From JAEZAA01 sp964514485 (lineage in GTDB: Bacteria; Pseudomonadota; Gammaproteobacteria; Pseudomonadales; Oleiphilaceae), in the NCBI GenBank assembly GCA_964514485.1, contig CAZEWG010000001.1:1-64000 (forward strand): DNA of 64,000 nt, read 5' to 3'. This document shows, piece by piece, positions 25,130 to 34,022 of this stretch. A program made the translations under genes and the position numbers. The notes under the pieces were generated by a model. That model made no database searches. It saw only the letters and a list, made by a program, of their open reading frames with translations, and was not told the origin of the DNA. Numbering within the stretch: position 1 is the stretch's first letter; each line of letters begins with the position of its first letter.

Positions 25130-25588
25130 CTAAAACACCCGGGGACGCCGAGGCCTGAGCTTCCGGGGCTTTTCCACGCCCAAATCGTTGGGGGCTTGTT
25201 GCCACAGCTGGCGCTCGGTCTGAATCTGGCCGTTCACAAAAGGAACAAAGGTGCAGTTGCCATAAAAGGATTCTTTCATAAGGAGCCAAAAGTCTCCCTC
25301 CAGCCTCTCATTCACCTCATCCGCCGGCTGAGTCTGATCAAAAGGGTACTCGTAACGCTCCAGCATCAAGCGCCCCTCCTCCGTCAGCCGATAATAAGCC
25401 AGATAGCCTCGCCACAACTTGGGACAAACCGCTGCATTACTGGGTTGCGGCCGATGCTTGAAGGGGTACTGGTTGTTCCAGCGCGGCCGGGCCGGCCGCT
25501 GGCCCTGGACAATGGCGTAAAGCCGCAACGGACCGAAATCGACGGCGGGATTCTCATTCACCAACATGTCAGGCGGCTGCTGGGGCAT
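25130..25588 (-). CDS. Hypothetical protein
   Basis: 152 residues, no signal peptide or membrane segment. I do not recognise the family with certainty. It starts with a polar stretch containing MLVNENPAVDFGPLRLYAIV, has a central aromatic region (LWRGYLAYYRLTEEGRLMLERYEYPF) and FWLLMKESFYGNCTFVPFVNGQI, and ends in a very basic tail (KPRKLRPRRPRVF). The gene begins 23 bases after the DUF4136 lipoprotein gene on the same strand, so the two are probably co-transcribed. Confidence 0.65.
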   Translation of the reverse strand: MPQQPPDMLVNENPAVDFGPLRLYAIVQGQRPARPRWNNQYPFKHRPQPSNAAVCPKLWRGYLAYYRLTEEGRLMLERYEYPFDQTQPADEVNERLEGDFWLLMKESFYGNCTFVPFVNGQIQTERQLWQQAPNDLGVEKPRKLRPRRPRVF

Positions 25589-25611
25589 GATGAGGCCTTT
25601 GCGACAGGATG

Positions 25612-26181
25612 CTAAGAGGGGGGCGGAAACTCCTCAAACAGTTTCTGGATCGCCTCACGCACCCTGGCCATGCGTTCGGCCGGCGTGGCGCCATCCTGCC
25701 AGAGATAGCTGGCAACTCCGCGCCATATCAACTCCCGAGGCGCGTCCGCGCGACCCGGTTGTACCAGATCAATCACAATCACGGCCTTTTCCGTCTCCGT
25801 CACGACCGCCCGTGGTCCCCACATCGGCCCGTACCCCCGCCACCAGGGGCCATACATATAACCGAAGGAGTCATAGAAGAAATCGACATTCACTTCTTCC
25901 TCGATTCGGGTACGAAAGGTCACATAAAAGTCAGGGCTATCCGGAACGGGAGCGTAGCCCTTGGCCGCAAGAACTTCCTCAAGGGCTTTGGCGACCCGGC
26001 GTTCGGTCAAATTATAGGGCTTGGCTTGGTCAGCCTGCGGGGGTGGCAGCCATTGCCAGCCTGACAAGGCGGTGAAATCCACATTGGGATCATAATCCTG
26101 CACCACCCGCACACTGCTGCAGGCAGTCAGGGCCAGTGAACAGATCAAGAGACAAAGCAAGGGAAAGCGGTCGAGCATCAT
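25612..26181 (-). CDS. DUF4136 lipoprotein
   Basis: 189 residues from ATG 26181 (AGGAG just upstream; a second ATG follows immediately). Lipobox LALTAC with the lipidated Cys near residue 21. The mature part has the DUF4136 pattern: VVQDYDPNVDFTALSGWQWLP, ALEEVLAAKGYAPVPDSPDFYVTFR, a Gly/Tyr/Trp-rich insert (GYMYGPWWRGYGPMWGP), then TEKAVIVIDLV and LIWRGVAS. Anchored in the outer membrane or periplasm; role unknown. Confidence 0.85.
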   Translation of the reverse strand: MMLDRFPLLCLLICSLALTACSSVRVVQDYDPNVDFTALSGWQWLPPPQADQAKPYNLTERRVAKALEEVLAAKGYAPVPDSPDFYVTFRTRIEEEVNVDFFYDSFGYMYGPWWRGYGPMWGPRAVVTETEKAVIVIDLVQPGRADAPRELIWRGVASYLWQDGATPAERMARVREAIQKLFEEFPPPS

Positions 26182-26294
26182 GGCGCTCCTGGGGCCTGGA
26201 ACCAACCCTGAACCCTCGGGCTCAAAAGCAATCCAGTTATTCCCACACTCTAATCTCCCATTCTTCGGGAGACAACCAAGCCACCGAGGTGGAG

Positions 26295-27191
26295 TCAGGG
26301 AGCCGTTGTGGGGCTGGCTGGCTCCGCTTTTTCCTGAAGCCCGGTAGAAGACAACTCATGCTCATAGTGAAGCACCGAGCGCATGCCGTGCCGCTCATAG
26401 ATCCGATCCAGCGTCCCGTCTTCCCGGATCAGCGCCAAGCCCCGATTGAAGGCTTTCAGCTTGGCCTGGTGATTGGGGTCCTTGAGTGAAAACGCCAGAT
26501 AAAAGTATTTGATCTCCAGGGGCGGCTGCATAAACTCCAGCTCCGGCCGATATTCCTTGAGGCTCGTTTCAAGCAAGTAGTCCGCCACGAACTTGTCGAT
26601 CACAATCAGGTCTACCCGCTTGTGATACAACCGGCGTAAATTGACGAGGTCATTCTTGGCCGCCTCCTGGGTGAGGAAGTCGACATTCTCCAGGGCAAGG
26701 GGATTCGCATAGCCCCGCACGACGCCGACGGAGTACTCACGCACGCCACGCAGGGCCGCCACCGGGTTGGAGCGCGGGTCAACCGGATAAGTCGCGGGCG
26801 TGTCCCGACGCTTATACAGACCGACCGGCCCTCCGGCGAACGGTTCGGAAAACGCAAGCTGCCGGCTACGCTCAGGGGTGTAATAGGTTGGAAAGATGGC
26901 ATCTACTTCGCCCAGGCTGACTTCACGCAGCGCACGGGGCCAAGGGACATACTGGATCTGCACCTCATATCCGACCCGCTCTAGCGCCGTGACCACCACC
27001 TCATGCACATAACCTTGCTGCTTCAGCTTCTTGCCAACATAGGGCGGCCACTCCAGGGTTGCCAGTTTTATCTGCTTCACAGCCGGGGCTTGCGAGCTGC
27101 TCTCTGCCGCAAAGACGGACGTTGCCAGCACCATCACACACCACAGGTTTACAGCGAGCATTCGCCGCCATCGGGATAGGTCTCTGCTCAT
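26295..27191 (-). CDS. Orphan family-3 periplasmic solute-binding protein
   Basis: 298 residues with a signal peptide (about 1-28, VFAAES) and the two-lobe type II binding fold: ATLEWPPYVGKKLKQQGYVHEVVVTALERVGYEVQI, then WPRALREVSLGEVDAIFPTYYTPERSRQLAFSEPF and a second lobe with VGVVRGYANPLA and DLIVIDKFVADYLL. These motifs are typical of amino-acid-type binding proteins. No permease or ATPase gene is adjacent, so it may feed a sensor or an unlinked transporter. The C-terminal tail is Pro/Ala-rich. Confidence 0.85.
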   Translation of the reverse strand: MSRDLSRWRRMLAVNLWCVMVLATSVFAAESSSQAPAVKQIKLATLEWPPYVGKKLKQQGYVHEVVVTALERVGYEVQIQYVPWPRALREVSLGEVDAIFPTYYTPERSRQLAFSEPFAGGPVGLYKRRDTPATYPVDPRSNPVAALRGVREYSVGVVRGYANPLALENVDFLTQEAAKNDLVNLRRLYHKRVDLIVIDKFVADYLLETSLKEYRPELEFMQPPLEIKYFYLAFSLKDPNHQAKLKAFNRGLALIREDGTLDRIYERHGMRSVLHYEHELSSTGLQEKAEPASPTTAP

Positions 27192-27318
27192 CAGGGGAAT
27201 CCTTTATTAACCCGGTCACAATCAAAGCCTCGAGCATTGTGTCAGCCTACAGGTCATTTGCCCTGAATTGAACCGTCCGAGGAAGCGATTTCACGCCATT
27301 ATGGCTACAGGCCCTGAT

Positions 27319-27789
27319 CTAAAACATGCCTGCTTCAAGACCTGCCGCCATATACATCCCCAGTTCCTCACACTGCTCCAAAAATGCCTCCTGGAACTCG
27401 CCCCGACAAATCAAAGGCTCACGTACCGCCCGCCAGCGCAGCCCGGTGACGATGGTTTCAACCGCGCGCCGGGTTCCAGTCCCGTCATGTCCGGCACGGA
27501 TGACGAGGGCATAGGGTTTGCCTTGGGTATGTTCCAGGCAGGGATAATAGATCCGGTCAAAGCAGTCCTTGAGAGCACCACTCATGTACCCCAGGTTTTC
27601 AGGGGTTCCCAGAATAATGGCATCCGCGGCCAGCACATCATCCGGCCCGGCCCGCAAGGGCGCCAGCCATTGTACCTCCACACCGCTAATCTCCGGGTGG
27701 CGCGCTCCACGCAGCATGGCCTCCACCATCGCCTGAATCCGGGGGGAAGGCGCATGGGCCAGAATCAGCAGCCGTTTTACAGAACTCAC
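27319..27789 (-). CDS. Flavodoxin-fold NAD(P)H-dependent reductase-like protein
   Basis: 156 residues. The start RLLILAHAPSPRIQAMVEAML corresponds to the FMN phosphate loop and AADAIILGTPENLGYMSGALKDCFDR to the flavin-contact loop of flavodoxin/NAD(P)H reductase proteins; IRAGHDGTGTRRAVETIV completes the fold. Start is GTG at 27789, two bases after the stop of the upstream GGDEF-EAL gene, so it is the distal gene of that unit. A redox partner role for the PAS-containing protein is an inference from position only. Confidence 0.8.
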   Translation of the reverse strand: MSSVKRLLILAHAPSPRIQAMVEAMLRGARHPEISGVEVQWLAPLRAGPDDVLAADAIILGTPENLGYMSGALKDCFDRIYYPCLEHTQGKPYALVIRAGHDGTGTRRAVETIVTGLRWRAVREPLICRGEFQEAFLEQCEELGMYMAAGLEAGMF

Positions 27790-27791
27790 TA

Positions 27792-30700
27792 TCAGGCACT
27801 ACTCTCAAACAACGAAACCATCTCGGACCGCTCCAAAGGCTGGTGCAACACGTAGCCCTGCACCCAGCGAAACCCCAGCGCCCGGGCGTAGGCCAATTGC
27901 TCCGGGGTTTCCACTCCTTCAGCCACCGCCTGCATTTCCAACGCTTCGGCAAGCCCCAGGATAGAGCGCACCACTTCCCGACTCTGTCTCTTTTCGGTCA
28001 GGCTCTGGATAAAGGAACGATCCACCTTGATGATATTGAACGGCAACTGGTGCAGGTAACTCAAGGACGAATAGCCGGTTCCAAAGTCATCCAGGCAGGT
28101 ATGAATCCCCATGCTCTGAAGCCGGCGCAGGATAGCCGCTGCTTCACGATCATGGCGGATGATGACATTTTCGGTGACCTCCAGACGGAGATTGGCGCCC
28201 TGCAATTGATGCTTGCCCAGGATCGACTGAATAAAAGGCACTAGATCCCGGCTATAGAACTCCTTGGGCGACACATTGACGCTGACATAAAAATCCGCCG
28301 GAAAAGCTTTGGTGCTCAGCCATTCCGCCAAGCTGGCGCAGGCCCGATCCAGCACGAAGCGCCCCAGTGATGAAATCAGCCCGGTTTCCTCCGCCACATC
28401 GATAAACCGGGACGGATCAACCTCCCCCATTACCGGGTGCACCCAGCGAACCAGGGCCTCACAGCCGACGGCCTGATTGGTCTGCAGGTTGATAATCGGC
28501 TGATACTGCACGGTCAGATCCACTTCCTGCAGGGCACGGCGCAACTCCGCTTCCAGATACAACCGGGACACCTTCTCGCCCCGCATGCGGGCATCAAAAA
28601 CCACATACTGGTTTTTACCCTGACGTTTCGCTTCATAAAGCGCCACATCAGCGTCCAACAATGCCTGATCCGCATTGCGACAGGCCGCATCCCCCAGCAT
28701 GATGCCGATACTGGAGCCGACCAGGATTTCATGGCCGTCCAGCATAAAGGGGCGCTGCAAGGCTTCCAGAATACGGCTGGCGACCTGCTCCACGGCCGTT
28801 TGATCTTCGATCTCTTCCAGTAGCAGGGTGAACTCGTCACCGCCAAACCTGGATAAAGTATCCACCGGGCGCAACAATTCCTGGATCCGGTTGACGAAGG
28901 CGCAGAGCAGCTTGTCTCCCAGCAGATGGCCAAAGCTGTCATTGATCAGTTTGAAGTTGTCCATGTCCATCACGAACACGGCAAACCGCTCGTCAAACCG
29001 CTCGGCCCGTGCCACCACATGTTCCAGGCGATCCATAAACAAGGAGCGGTTGGCCACTCCAGTGAGACGGTCATGGAAGGCATCGTATTGCAGTTGCTGT
29101 TCCAGACGCTTACGCTCGGAGATGTTGCGGTCGATCTTGGCCGCGCCCATCACTTTACCGGTGCCATCGGTGATCGGGGTGACCGCGACGGACACATCGA
29201 TTCGCTCTCCCTGCTTATTCAGGCGCACCGAGTCGAAGTAGGTCACCCCCTGGCCGCGGGCAATGGCTTTCAGGATCATTTCCAGCTCATCCTGACACTC
29301 CGGCGGCATCAGCACGGCAATGCTCTGCCCCAGGATTTCTTCCGGGCAGTAGCCATAAATCTGCTCCGCGCCGCCATTCCAGGAGGTGATCCGTCCTTCC
29401 AGGTCGGTACTGACAATGGCATCAGGCGAGGCTTTGACAATGGCCGCCAGGTGAGCCCGCTCCACCTCGCTTTGTTTGCGCTCGGTGATATCCACACTCA
29501 CGCCCACGCCGCCAACTATGGTGTCATCCTGATTATGAATGGGGCGCGCGTAATTGATAATGGTCCGACGTGAGCCATCGCTACGGGCAATGTCCATTTC
29601 TTCGGCGCGAACCACCTCGCCTTGCTGTACCGCCCGGGCCAGCCCCCACTCCCCTGCCCCGACCGGGAGTCCAGTCTTGGCCCAGTAGGCCGGATAATCC
29701 AAATGGTAACGGGCCAGACTCGTGGGCAGCGGCACTTCTCCCCAAAGTTCAGCGGCAGCCGTGCTGGCTTGCAGCAGCTCGCCATTCTGGTCGGCGATGT
29801 AGACCGCGACGGGGAGAGAATCCAACACCGCGCTCAGTCGACGGCGCTCCAGCTCCTTGGCCTCCACCTCCCGGCGAATCGTCTCTTCCGTCAGCTTGCG
29901 CTCGGTAATCTCCGTAAAGGACACCACCACGCCATACAGCTCCTGATCCTCTCCTCGAAACAGGGGGCGGGAATTGATCGACAACCAGGAAATCAGGCCG
30001 CTGGGGCGGGTTAGCCCCACCACGACATCGTCACAGGCCACTCCCGTACGCAGCGTCACCTGGGCGGGAAAATCGGCCACCGGAAACGCTGTGCCATCCT
30101 CCCGCAGGACGAGCCCGAGGATGCCTTCCAACGACTGCCCCTTCATCAGCTCACAGCCCAGCAGACGCTCCGCGCTCCGATTCCAGACCTGCACCCTGCC
30201 GTCACGGTCAAAGAGCACAACGCCCTCGGCCAGGGCCCCCATCATCGTCCGCCAGCGATCCTCGCTCTCACTCAGCGCCCGCAGCACCTGGGCTTTTTCA
30301 ATGGCCCGGCTCAAGGGCTTGGCCAGGGCCGGCAGCAGGGTCTGCTCTCCGTAGCCAAACTCCACTTCGCCGTCCTTGGCTTCCGGCATCACGCGGTGTA
30401 TCTCCAGGTGACCGACGACCTGTTCCTGGGCCCGAAGTTCCTGCGACAGGCTCGCCCTACCCGGCCTGAAACCAGGCGATTGAAACACCTTACCTTCGCA
30501 GGTCAGGCGCACCTGAACATTGTGGGGACGAGCAAAGCCGGCCGGGATGACGTCAACAACCTGCTGTAGCAATTGGTCCAGGGTACCCTGGGCTTGAATC
30601 AACCGGGAAACCGCATGCAGACAATTGAGTTCGCGAACCCGGGCCTCCAGCTCCAGCGTCTGGTTTTGTAGCATTTGCTCGGTGTGTTTATGGGAGGAAA

Positions 30701-31532
30701 TATCCGAGACCGCGCCCATCAAAGAAAGGGGCCGGCCTTGTGGATCCAGCTCCCGCTCGCCCTGGACCGCCAGCCAGATCATCTCTTCCCGACCCGGCGG
30801 GCGCACCCGGAACTCCAGTCGAAACTGGGGCGGAAGGTTCGCCAGAACCTCATTCACCAGGAGCAGATCATCGGGGTGGATCAGCCTCAAATAATCCTCC
30901 AAAGGCCGAACTCGTTGCACGTCGAAGCCCCAGAGGGGTTCCGTGCCATCCGAGGCCACCACCATCTTGGTGTCGAGATGAAGCTGCCAGGTTCCCATCC
31001 GACCGACGGACAAGGCGTTGCGTAGCCAGGCTTGGCTAGCCCGCAGCTCCTCCTCCATTTTTTTACGGGAGGTGATGTCCACACAAGTGCCGGTCATATG
31101 ATGAAGCTGACCATCCGGCCCCCGAACCACTCGCCCTTTATCAAACAGCCAATGGACCGTGCCGTCCGCGAGCAACAGGCGATACTCGGACTCAAACTCA
31201 CCTTCCTGCCGGGCTAATTGCTGGTTCTCTTCCCAAAAGAATGCCCGGTCATCCGGATGGACAAACTCGCAGAAATCTTTCAGGGTCAGCAAACGTGGCT
31301 CGGCGGACAACCCCATTAACAGGGACAAGGCTGCATCAATCTTGATTTCGTCAGCCAGATTCCAGTAATAGGTGCCCGCTCCAGAGGCAGTCAAGGCAGC
31401 GGTCAGCCGCTCCTCCTGTGCTCGCAACTCAATTTCGACTTTGGTTTCTTCACGGACGTCTGAAAGCTGCTCGCTCGCGCCCGTCGCCTGGATCAGACCA
31501 CATTCCTTGTCAAGCACTGACGTAATCCCCAA
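27792..31532 (-). CDS. Soluble multi-PAS/GAF GGDEF-EAL protein
   Basis: 1246 residues without membrane helices. Domains in order: PAS (about 45-165), PAS (about 175-295), GAF-like (about 310-420), PAS (about 425-550), PAS (about 570-690), PAS (about 695-815), GGDEF (about 825-985) and EAL (about 1000-1245). The cyclase site SRFGGDEF is canonical, and so are the phosphodiesterase motifs (CEALVRW, NVSPKEF, EVTENVI, DDFGTGYSS, KVDRSFI), so both activities are possible. The start is uncertain: 31532 is a TTG without a good Shine-Dalgarno, and the frame is open only a few codons further, to a TAG. Confidence 0.9.
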   Translation of the reverse strand: MGITSVLDKECGLIQATGASEQLSDVREETKVEIELRAQEERLTAALTASGAGTYYWNLADEIKIDAALSLLMGLSAEPRLLTLKDFCEFVHPDDRAFFWEENQQLARQEGEFESEYRLLLADGTVHWLFDKGRVVRGPDGQLHHMTGTCVDITSRKKMEEELRASQAWLRNALSVGRMGTWQLHLDTKMVVASDGTEPLWGFDVQRVRPLEDYLRLIHPDDLLLVNEVLANLPPQFRLEFRVRPPGREEMIWLAVQGERELDPQGRPLSLMGAVSDISSHKHTEQMLQNQTLELEARVRELNCLHAVSRLIQAQGTLDQLLQQVVDVIPAGFARPHNVQVRLTCEGKVFQSPGFRPGRASLSQELRAQEQVVGHLEIHRVMPEAKDGEVEFGYGEQTLLPALAKPLSRAIEKAQVLRALSESEDRWRTMMGALAEGVVLFDRDGRVQVWNRSAERLLGCELMKGQSLEGILGLVLREDGTAFPVADFPAQVTLRTGVACDDVVVGLTRPSGLISWLSINSRPLFRGEDQELYGVVVSFTEITERKLTEETIRREVEAKELERRRLSAVLDSLPVAVYIADQNGELLQASTAAAELWGEVPLPTSLARYHLDYPAYWAKTGLPVGAGEWGLARAVQQGEVVRAEEMDIARSDGSRRTIINYARPIHNQDDTIVGGVGVSVDITERKQSEVERAHLAAIVKASPDAIVSTDLEGRITSWNGGAEQIYGYCPEEILGQSIAVLMPPECQDELEMILKAIARGQGVTYFDSVRLNKQGERIDVSVAVTPITDGTGKVMGAAKIDRNISERKRLEQQLQYDAFHDRLTGVANRSLFMDRLEHVVARAERFDERFAVFVMDMDNFKLINDSFGHLLGDKLLCAFVNRIQELLRPVDTLSRFGGDEFTLLLEEIEDQTAVEQVASRILEALQRPFMLDGHEILVGSSIGIMLGDAACRNADQALLDADVALYEAKRQGKNQYVVFDARMRGEKVSRLYLEAELRRALQEVDLTVQYQPIINLQTNQAVGCEALVRWVHPVMGEVDPSRFIDVAEETGLISSLGRFVLDRACASLAEWLSTKAFPADFYVSVNVSPKEFYSRDLVPFIQSILGKHQLQGANLRLEVTENVIIRHDREAAAILRRLQSMGIHTCLDDFGTGYSSLSYLHQLPFNIIKVDRSFIQSLTEKRQSREVVRSILGLAEALEMQAVAEGVETPEQLAYARALGFRWVQGYVLHQPLERSEMVSLFESSA

Positions 31533-31757
31533 CTGTTCATCAATAAGTTGCTCCCCCCCTACAGGGGAGACCGGGGCAATCCTTCAGAGTCTAAGGAATA
31601 GCCCCTGCAAGTAACAGAATGAATTGTTTACTTATAGTGAGAAACGTCACAGAAATGAGCCGGGGCAGGCACCGACAGCCCTCCCGCATCAAAAAAGCGA
31701 CTCAGCGACGATCTGACATTTGGGGTAGACCGCAAGGCGGCTCAGCAGTGCCGCCCC

Positions 31758-31795
31758 GGTTCAGGTCCAGACTTCCGGTTCAGGTCCAGACTTCC
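31758..31795. repeat. 19-bp tandem duplication spanning the stop codon of the phosphoribosyltransferase-like gene
   Basis: Two exact copies of GGTTCAGGTCCAGACTTCC (31758-31776, 31777-31795) plus a partial third (GGTTC). On the minus strand the proximal copy encodes EPEVWT-stop and the distal copy lies in the 3' untranslated part. Confidence 0.92.
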
Positions 31796-32514
31796 GGTTC
31801 ACGGAGGGCATGACTGGAGACTGATAAGGGGCGACCGGTGTCCGTGGCCCCCTCGGTGCCACTCCACTGACCGGGCGGGATACGCTCCAGCAAGGCACGC
31901 ACTTCTTCATCTGGCACCGGCTGTGTATCTTCATACCACCAGTCGAGCCCCAAAAACGGCTCCTGGGTGGCGATATAGGCAATCTCATCGGAAATAGCCT
32001 GCACCTCATCCATCACCCGGGTCGAAGCCACGGGCACCGCCACCACCAAACGGGCGACATCATGATCCCGCAACACCCGGACCGCCGCCCGGATCAGGGC
32101 GCCATTCGCCAAGCAATCCTCTACCAGAATGACACAACGCCCCTTGAGCTCTGGGCGAGGCCGCGCGCCCCGTAAGGTCTGTTCTCGCAGGGATAAGGCC
32201 CGTTGCTCACGGCGCGCGGCTTCGCCCAAGCGGGATTTACCGACCGGGTACTCCTGCAACACGCCCTCGTTGAATACCGGCTCAAAATCACTGACCACGG
32301 CTCCCGGAGAGCCCCCCGCCCGTTCAAAAACCGGCAACTCCCGGACCAGAAACAAGTCCAGCCCCGCATCAATGCCACTGGCAATTTCATAGGCGACGGG
32401 CACCGCATCGGGGGACAGAGCCAGCACCAAAACACCACCGTGGTGGCGATAGGACTCGAGAAAGGTGGCCAGCGTGCGCCCTGCCGCCCGCCGGTTGGGA
32501 ATGGGTAAATTCAT
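31780..32514 (-). CDS. Phosphoribosyltransferase-like protein
   Basis: 244 residues from ATG 32514 (AAAGGGG upstream; the frame is open to 32577 without a better start). The fold is that of type I PRTases of the kind often found with dienelactone-hydrolase-type or stress genes: GGVLVLALSPDAVPVAYEIASGIDAGLDLFLVREL and a central helix with GEAARREQRALSLREQ. The PRPP-binding loop, normally VDDGxATG, reads ILVEDCLANGAL, so phosphate/PRPP contacts may be altered. The reaction is unknown. Its C-terminus is encoded by the first copy of a tandem duplication. Confidence 0.75.
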   Translation of the reverse strand: MNLPIPNRRAAGRTLATFLESYRHHGGVLVLALSPDAVPVAYEIASGIDAGLDLFLVRELPVFERAGGSPGAVVSDFEPVFNEGVLQEYPVGKSRLGEAARREQRALSLREQTLRGARPRPELKGRCVILVEDCLANGALIRAAVRVLRDHDVARLVVAVPVASTRVMDEVQAISDEIAYIATQEPFLGLDWWYEDTQPVPDEEVRALLERIPPGQWSGTEGATDTGRPLSVSSHALREPEVWT

Positions 32515-32584
32515 AACGACACCCCTTTCATCTTGTCGACACATCCAAGATGTCAGTACCGCCGTCCTTGCGATCACGTTAAAG

Positions 32585-32603
32585 ACAACCTTATTAAGGT
32601 TGT
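32585..32603. promoter_or_regulatory. Palindrome ACAACCTT-ATT-AAGGTTGT upstream of the PRTase-like gene
   Basis: Perfect 8-bp arms, 71 bases before the ATG at 32514 and beyond the ktrB stop. On the minus strand it overlaps where a promoter would lie (TTCACA just upstream). It could be an operator or a weak terminator for ktrAB; it has no T-run. Confidence 0.45.
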
Positions 32604-32654
32604 GAAGTGTCGCCTCCAGGAAAACAACCCTGGCCTTCCGGCATTACAAAAGCG

Positions 32655-34022
32655 TCAGCCGATATAGACCTCACCATGGGAGTACTGAACACTGGACTTG
32701 CGACGGGTCGTCAAAATGAAGGCCAGGGTCAGGGGTCCCAGTCTGCCCACGAACATACAGACAATGATCACTCCCCTGCCAAACTCCGAAAGCTCCGGCG
32801 CCAGGCCTCGGGAGAGCCCGACCGTGGCAAAGCCCGACATGACTTCGAACAGGATATCCTGGAAAGGAAAGGCCTCGGTAATCGTCAACAGGAAGGTGGC
32901 CGCCGCCACGGCCATCAAGGAGATCACCGTGATGGCGAGCGCCCGTAGCACGGTCTCCGGGCCGATCGCGCGCCCGAACACCACCGGTTCAGACTGCTGC
33001 CTGAGCACCGCCCGTGTCGCCAGAATCAGGACGATAAAGGTTGTGAGCTTGATGCCACCGGCCGTGGAGGAGCTGCCTCCCCCGATGAACATGAGCCCGG
33101 TCAGCAAAGCGACCGTTGCCGGATGCAGGGCCTCGATATCCAGCGTATTGAAGCCCGCCGAACGGGGGGTGACAGCTTGAAACCAGGCGGCCCAGAGCCG
33201 CTCTCCCCAGCTTTCCATACCGGCCAGTGTGCCGGGGTTGCGCCACTCCAGCAGCAGGATCAATAGCATTGACGCCGGGATCAGGATCAGGCTGCCCGTC
33301 AGCATCAACTTGGTATGCAAACTCAGCGACCGGAACCGCCGGGTATGATACAAATCGGCCAAGACGGCAAACCCCAACCCGCCGGTAATGAACAGAACCG
33401 TGATCGACAGGTTGATTACGGGATTGCCCGCATAGTTGGAAAGACTGTCTCCATCCAGGGCAAACCCTGCGTTATTGAAGGCTGACACGGCATAAAACAG
33501 GCTGCGATATAACCCCTCCCAGAGCCCAAACTCCGGCACCCATTGGGTCGTCAGGATTAACATCCCTACCGCCTCCATGGTCAGAGAGATTGCTAGCAGC
33601 ACCTTGACCAGTTGCATCAGGCTGCCCAGTGAGGTGTGATTGAGCGCCTCGCGCAGAATGATTTGCTGGTGCAGCCCAATGCGCCCGCCCAGCAGTTGCA
33701 GGATCAATACCGCAAAGCTCATGAAACCGACCCCGCCGAGCTGAATCAGCACCAGCAGCACCGATTGGCCGAACAGGGTGAACACCGTCCCCGTATCCAC
33801 CACCACCAGCCCCGTCACGGTGACCGCCGACATGGCAGTGAACAGCGCATCGAGCCAGCTGAGGGAGGTCCGGGTCGCCCACGGCGTTTTCAGCAGCACC
33901 ATCCCCAGCAGCGCCAACAGGGCAAAGGCCAGGGCCAGCACCCGCGGCGGCGACAGGTCAATAATGCCTTGCTGCAGCCGACGCAACTGCGGGGGACGGA
34001 CCCAGGGCAGCCACTCCCTCAT
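32655..34022 (-). CDS. ktrB: TrkH/KtrB family potassium or sodium-coupled K+ uptake channel
   Basis: 455 residues with the four M1-P-M2 repeats of the Trk/Ktr/HKT superfamily. The filter loops are seen as AVTVTGLVV, AFNNAGFALDGD, TPRSAGFNTLD and FATVGLSRG, each with the conserved Gly. Length (455) fits KtrB rather than E. coli TrkH (483). It overlaps the upstream ktrA by four bases (ATGA at 34019-34022). With KtrA it should form a gated K+ uptake system, useful in salt stress. Confidence 0.92.
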   Translation of the reverse strand: MREWLPWVRPPQLRRLQQGIIDLSPPRVLALAFALLALLGMVLLKTPWATRTSLSWLDALFTAMSAVTVTGLVVVDTGTVFTLFGQSVLLVLIQLGGVGFMSFAVLILQLLGGRIGLHQQIILREALNHTSLGSLMQLVKVLLAISLTMEAVGMLILTTQWVPEFGLWEGLYRSLFYAVSAFNNAGFALDGDSLSNYAGNPVINLSITVLFITGGLGFAVLADLYHTRRFRSLSLHTKLMLTGSLILIPASMLLILLLEWRNPGTLAGMESWGERLWAAWFQAVTPRSAGFNTLDIEALHPATVALLTGLMFIGGGSSSTAGGIKLTTFIVLILATRAVLRQQSEPVVFGRAIGPETVLRALAITVISLMAVAAATFLLTITEAFPFQDILFEVMSGFATVGLSRGLAPELSEFGRGVIIVCMFVGRLGPLTLAFILTTRRKSSVQYSHGEVYIG

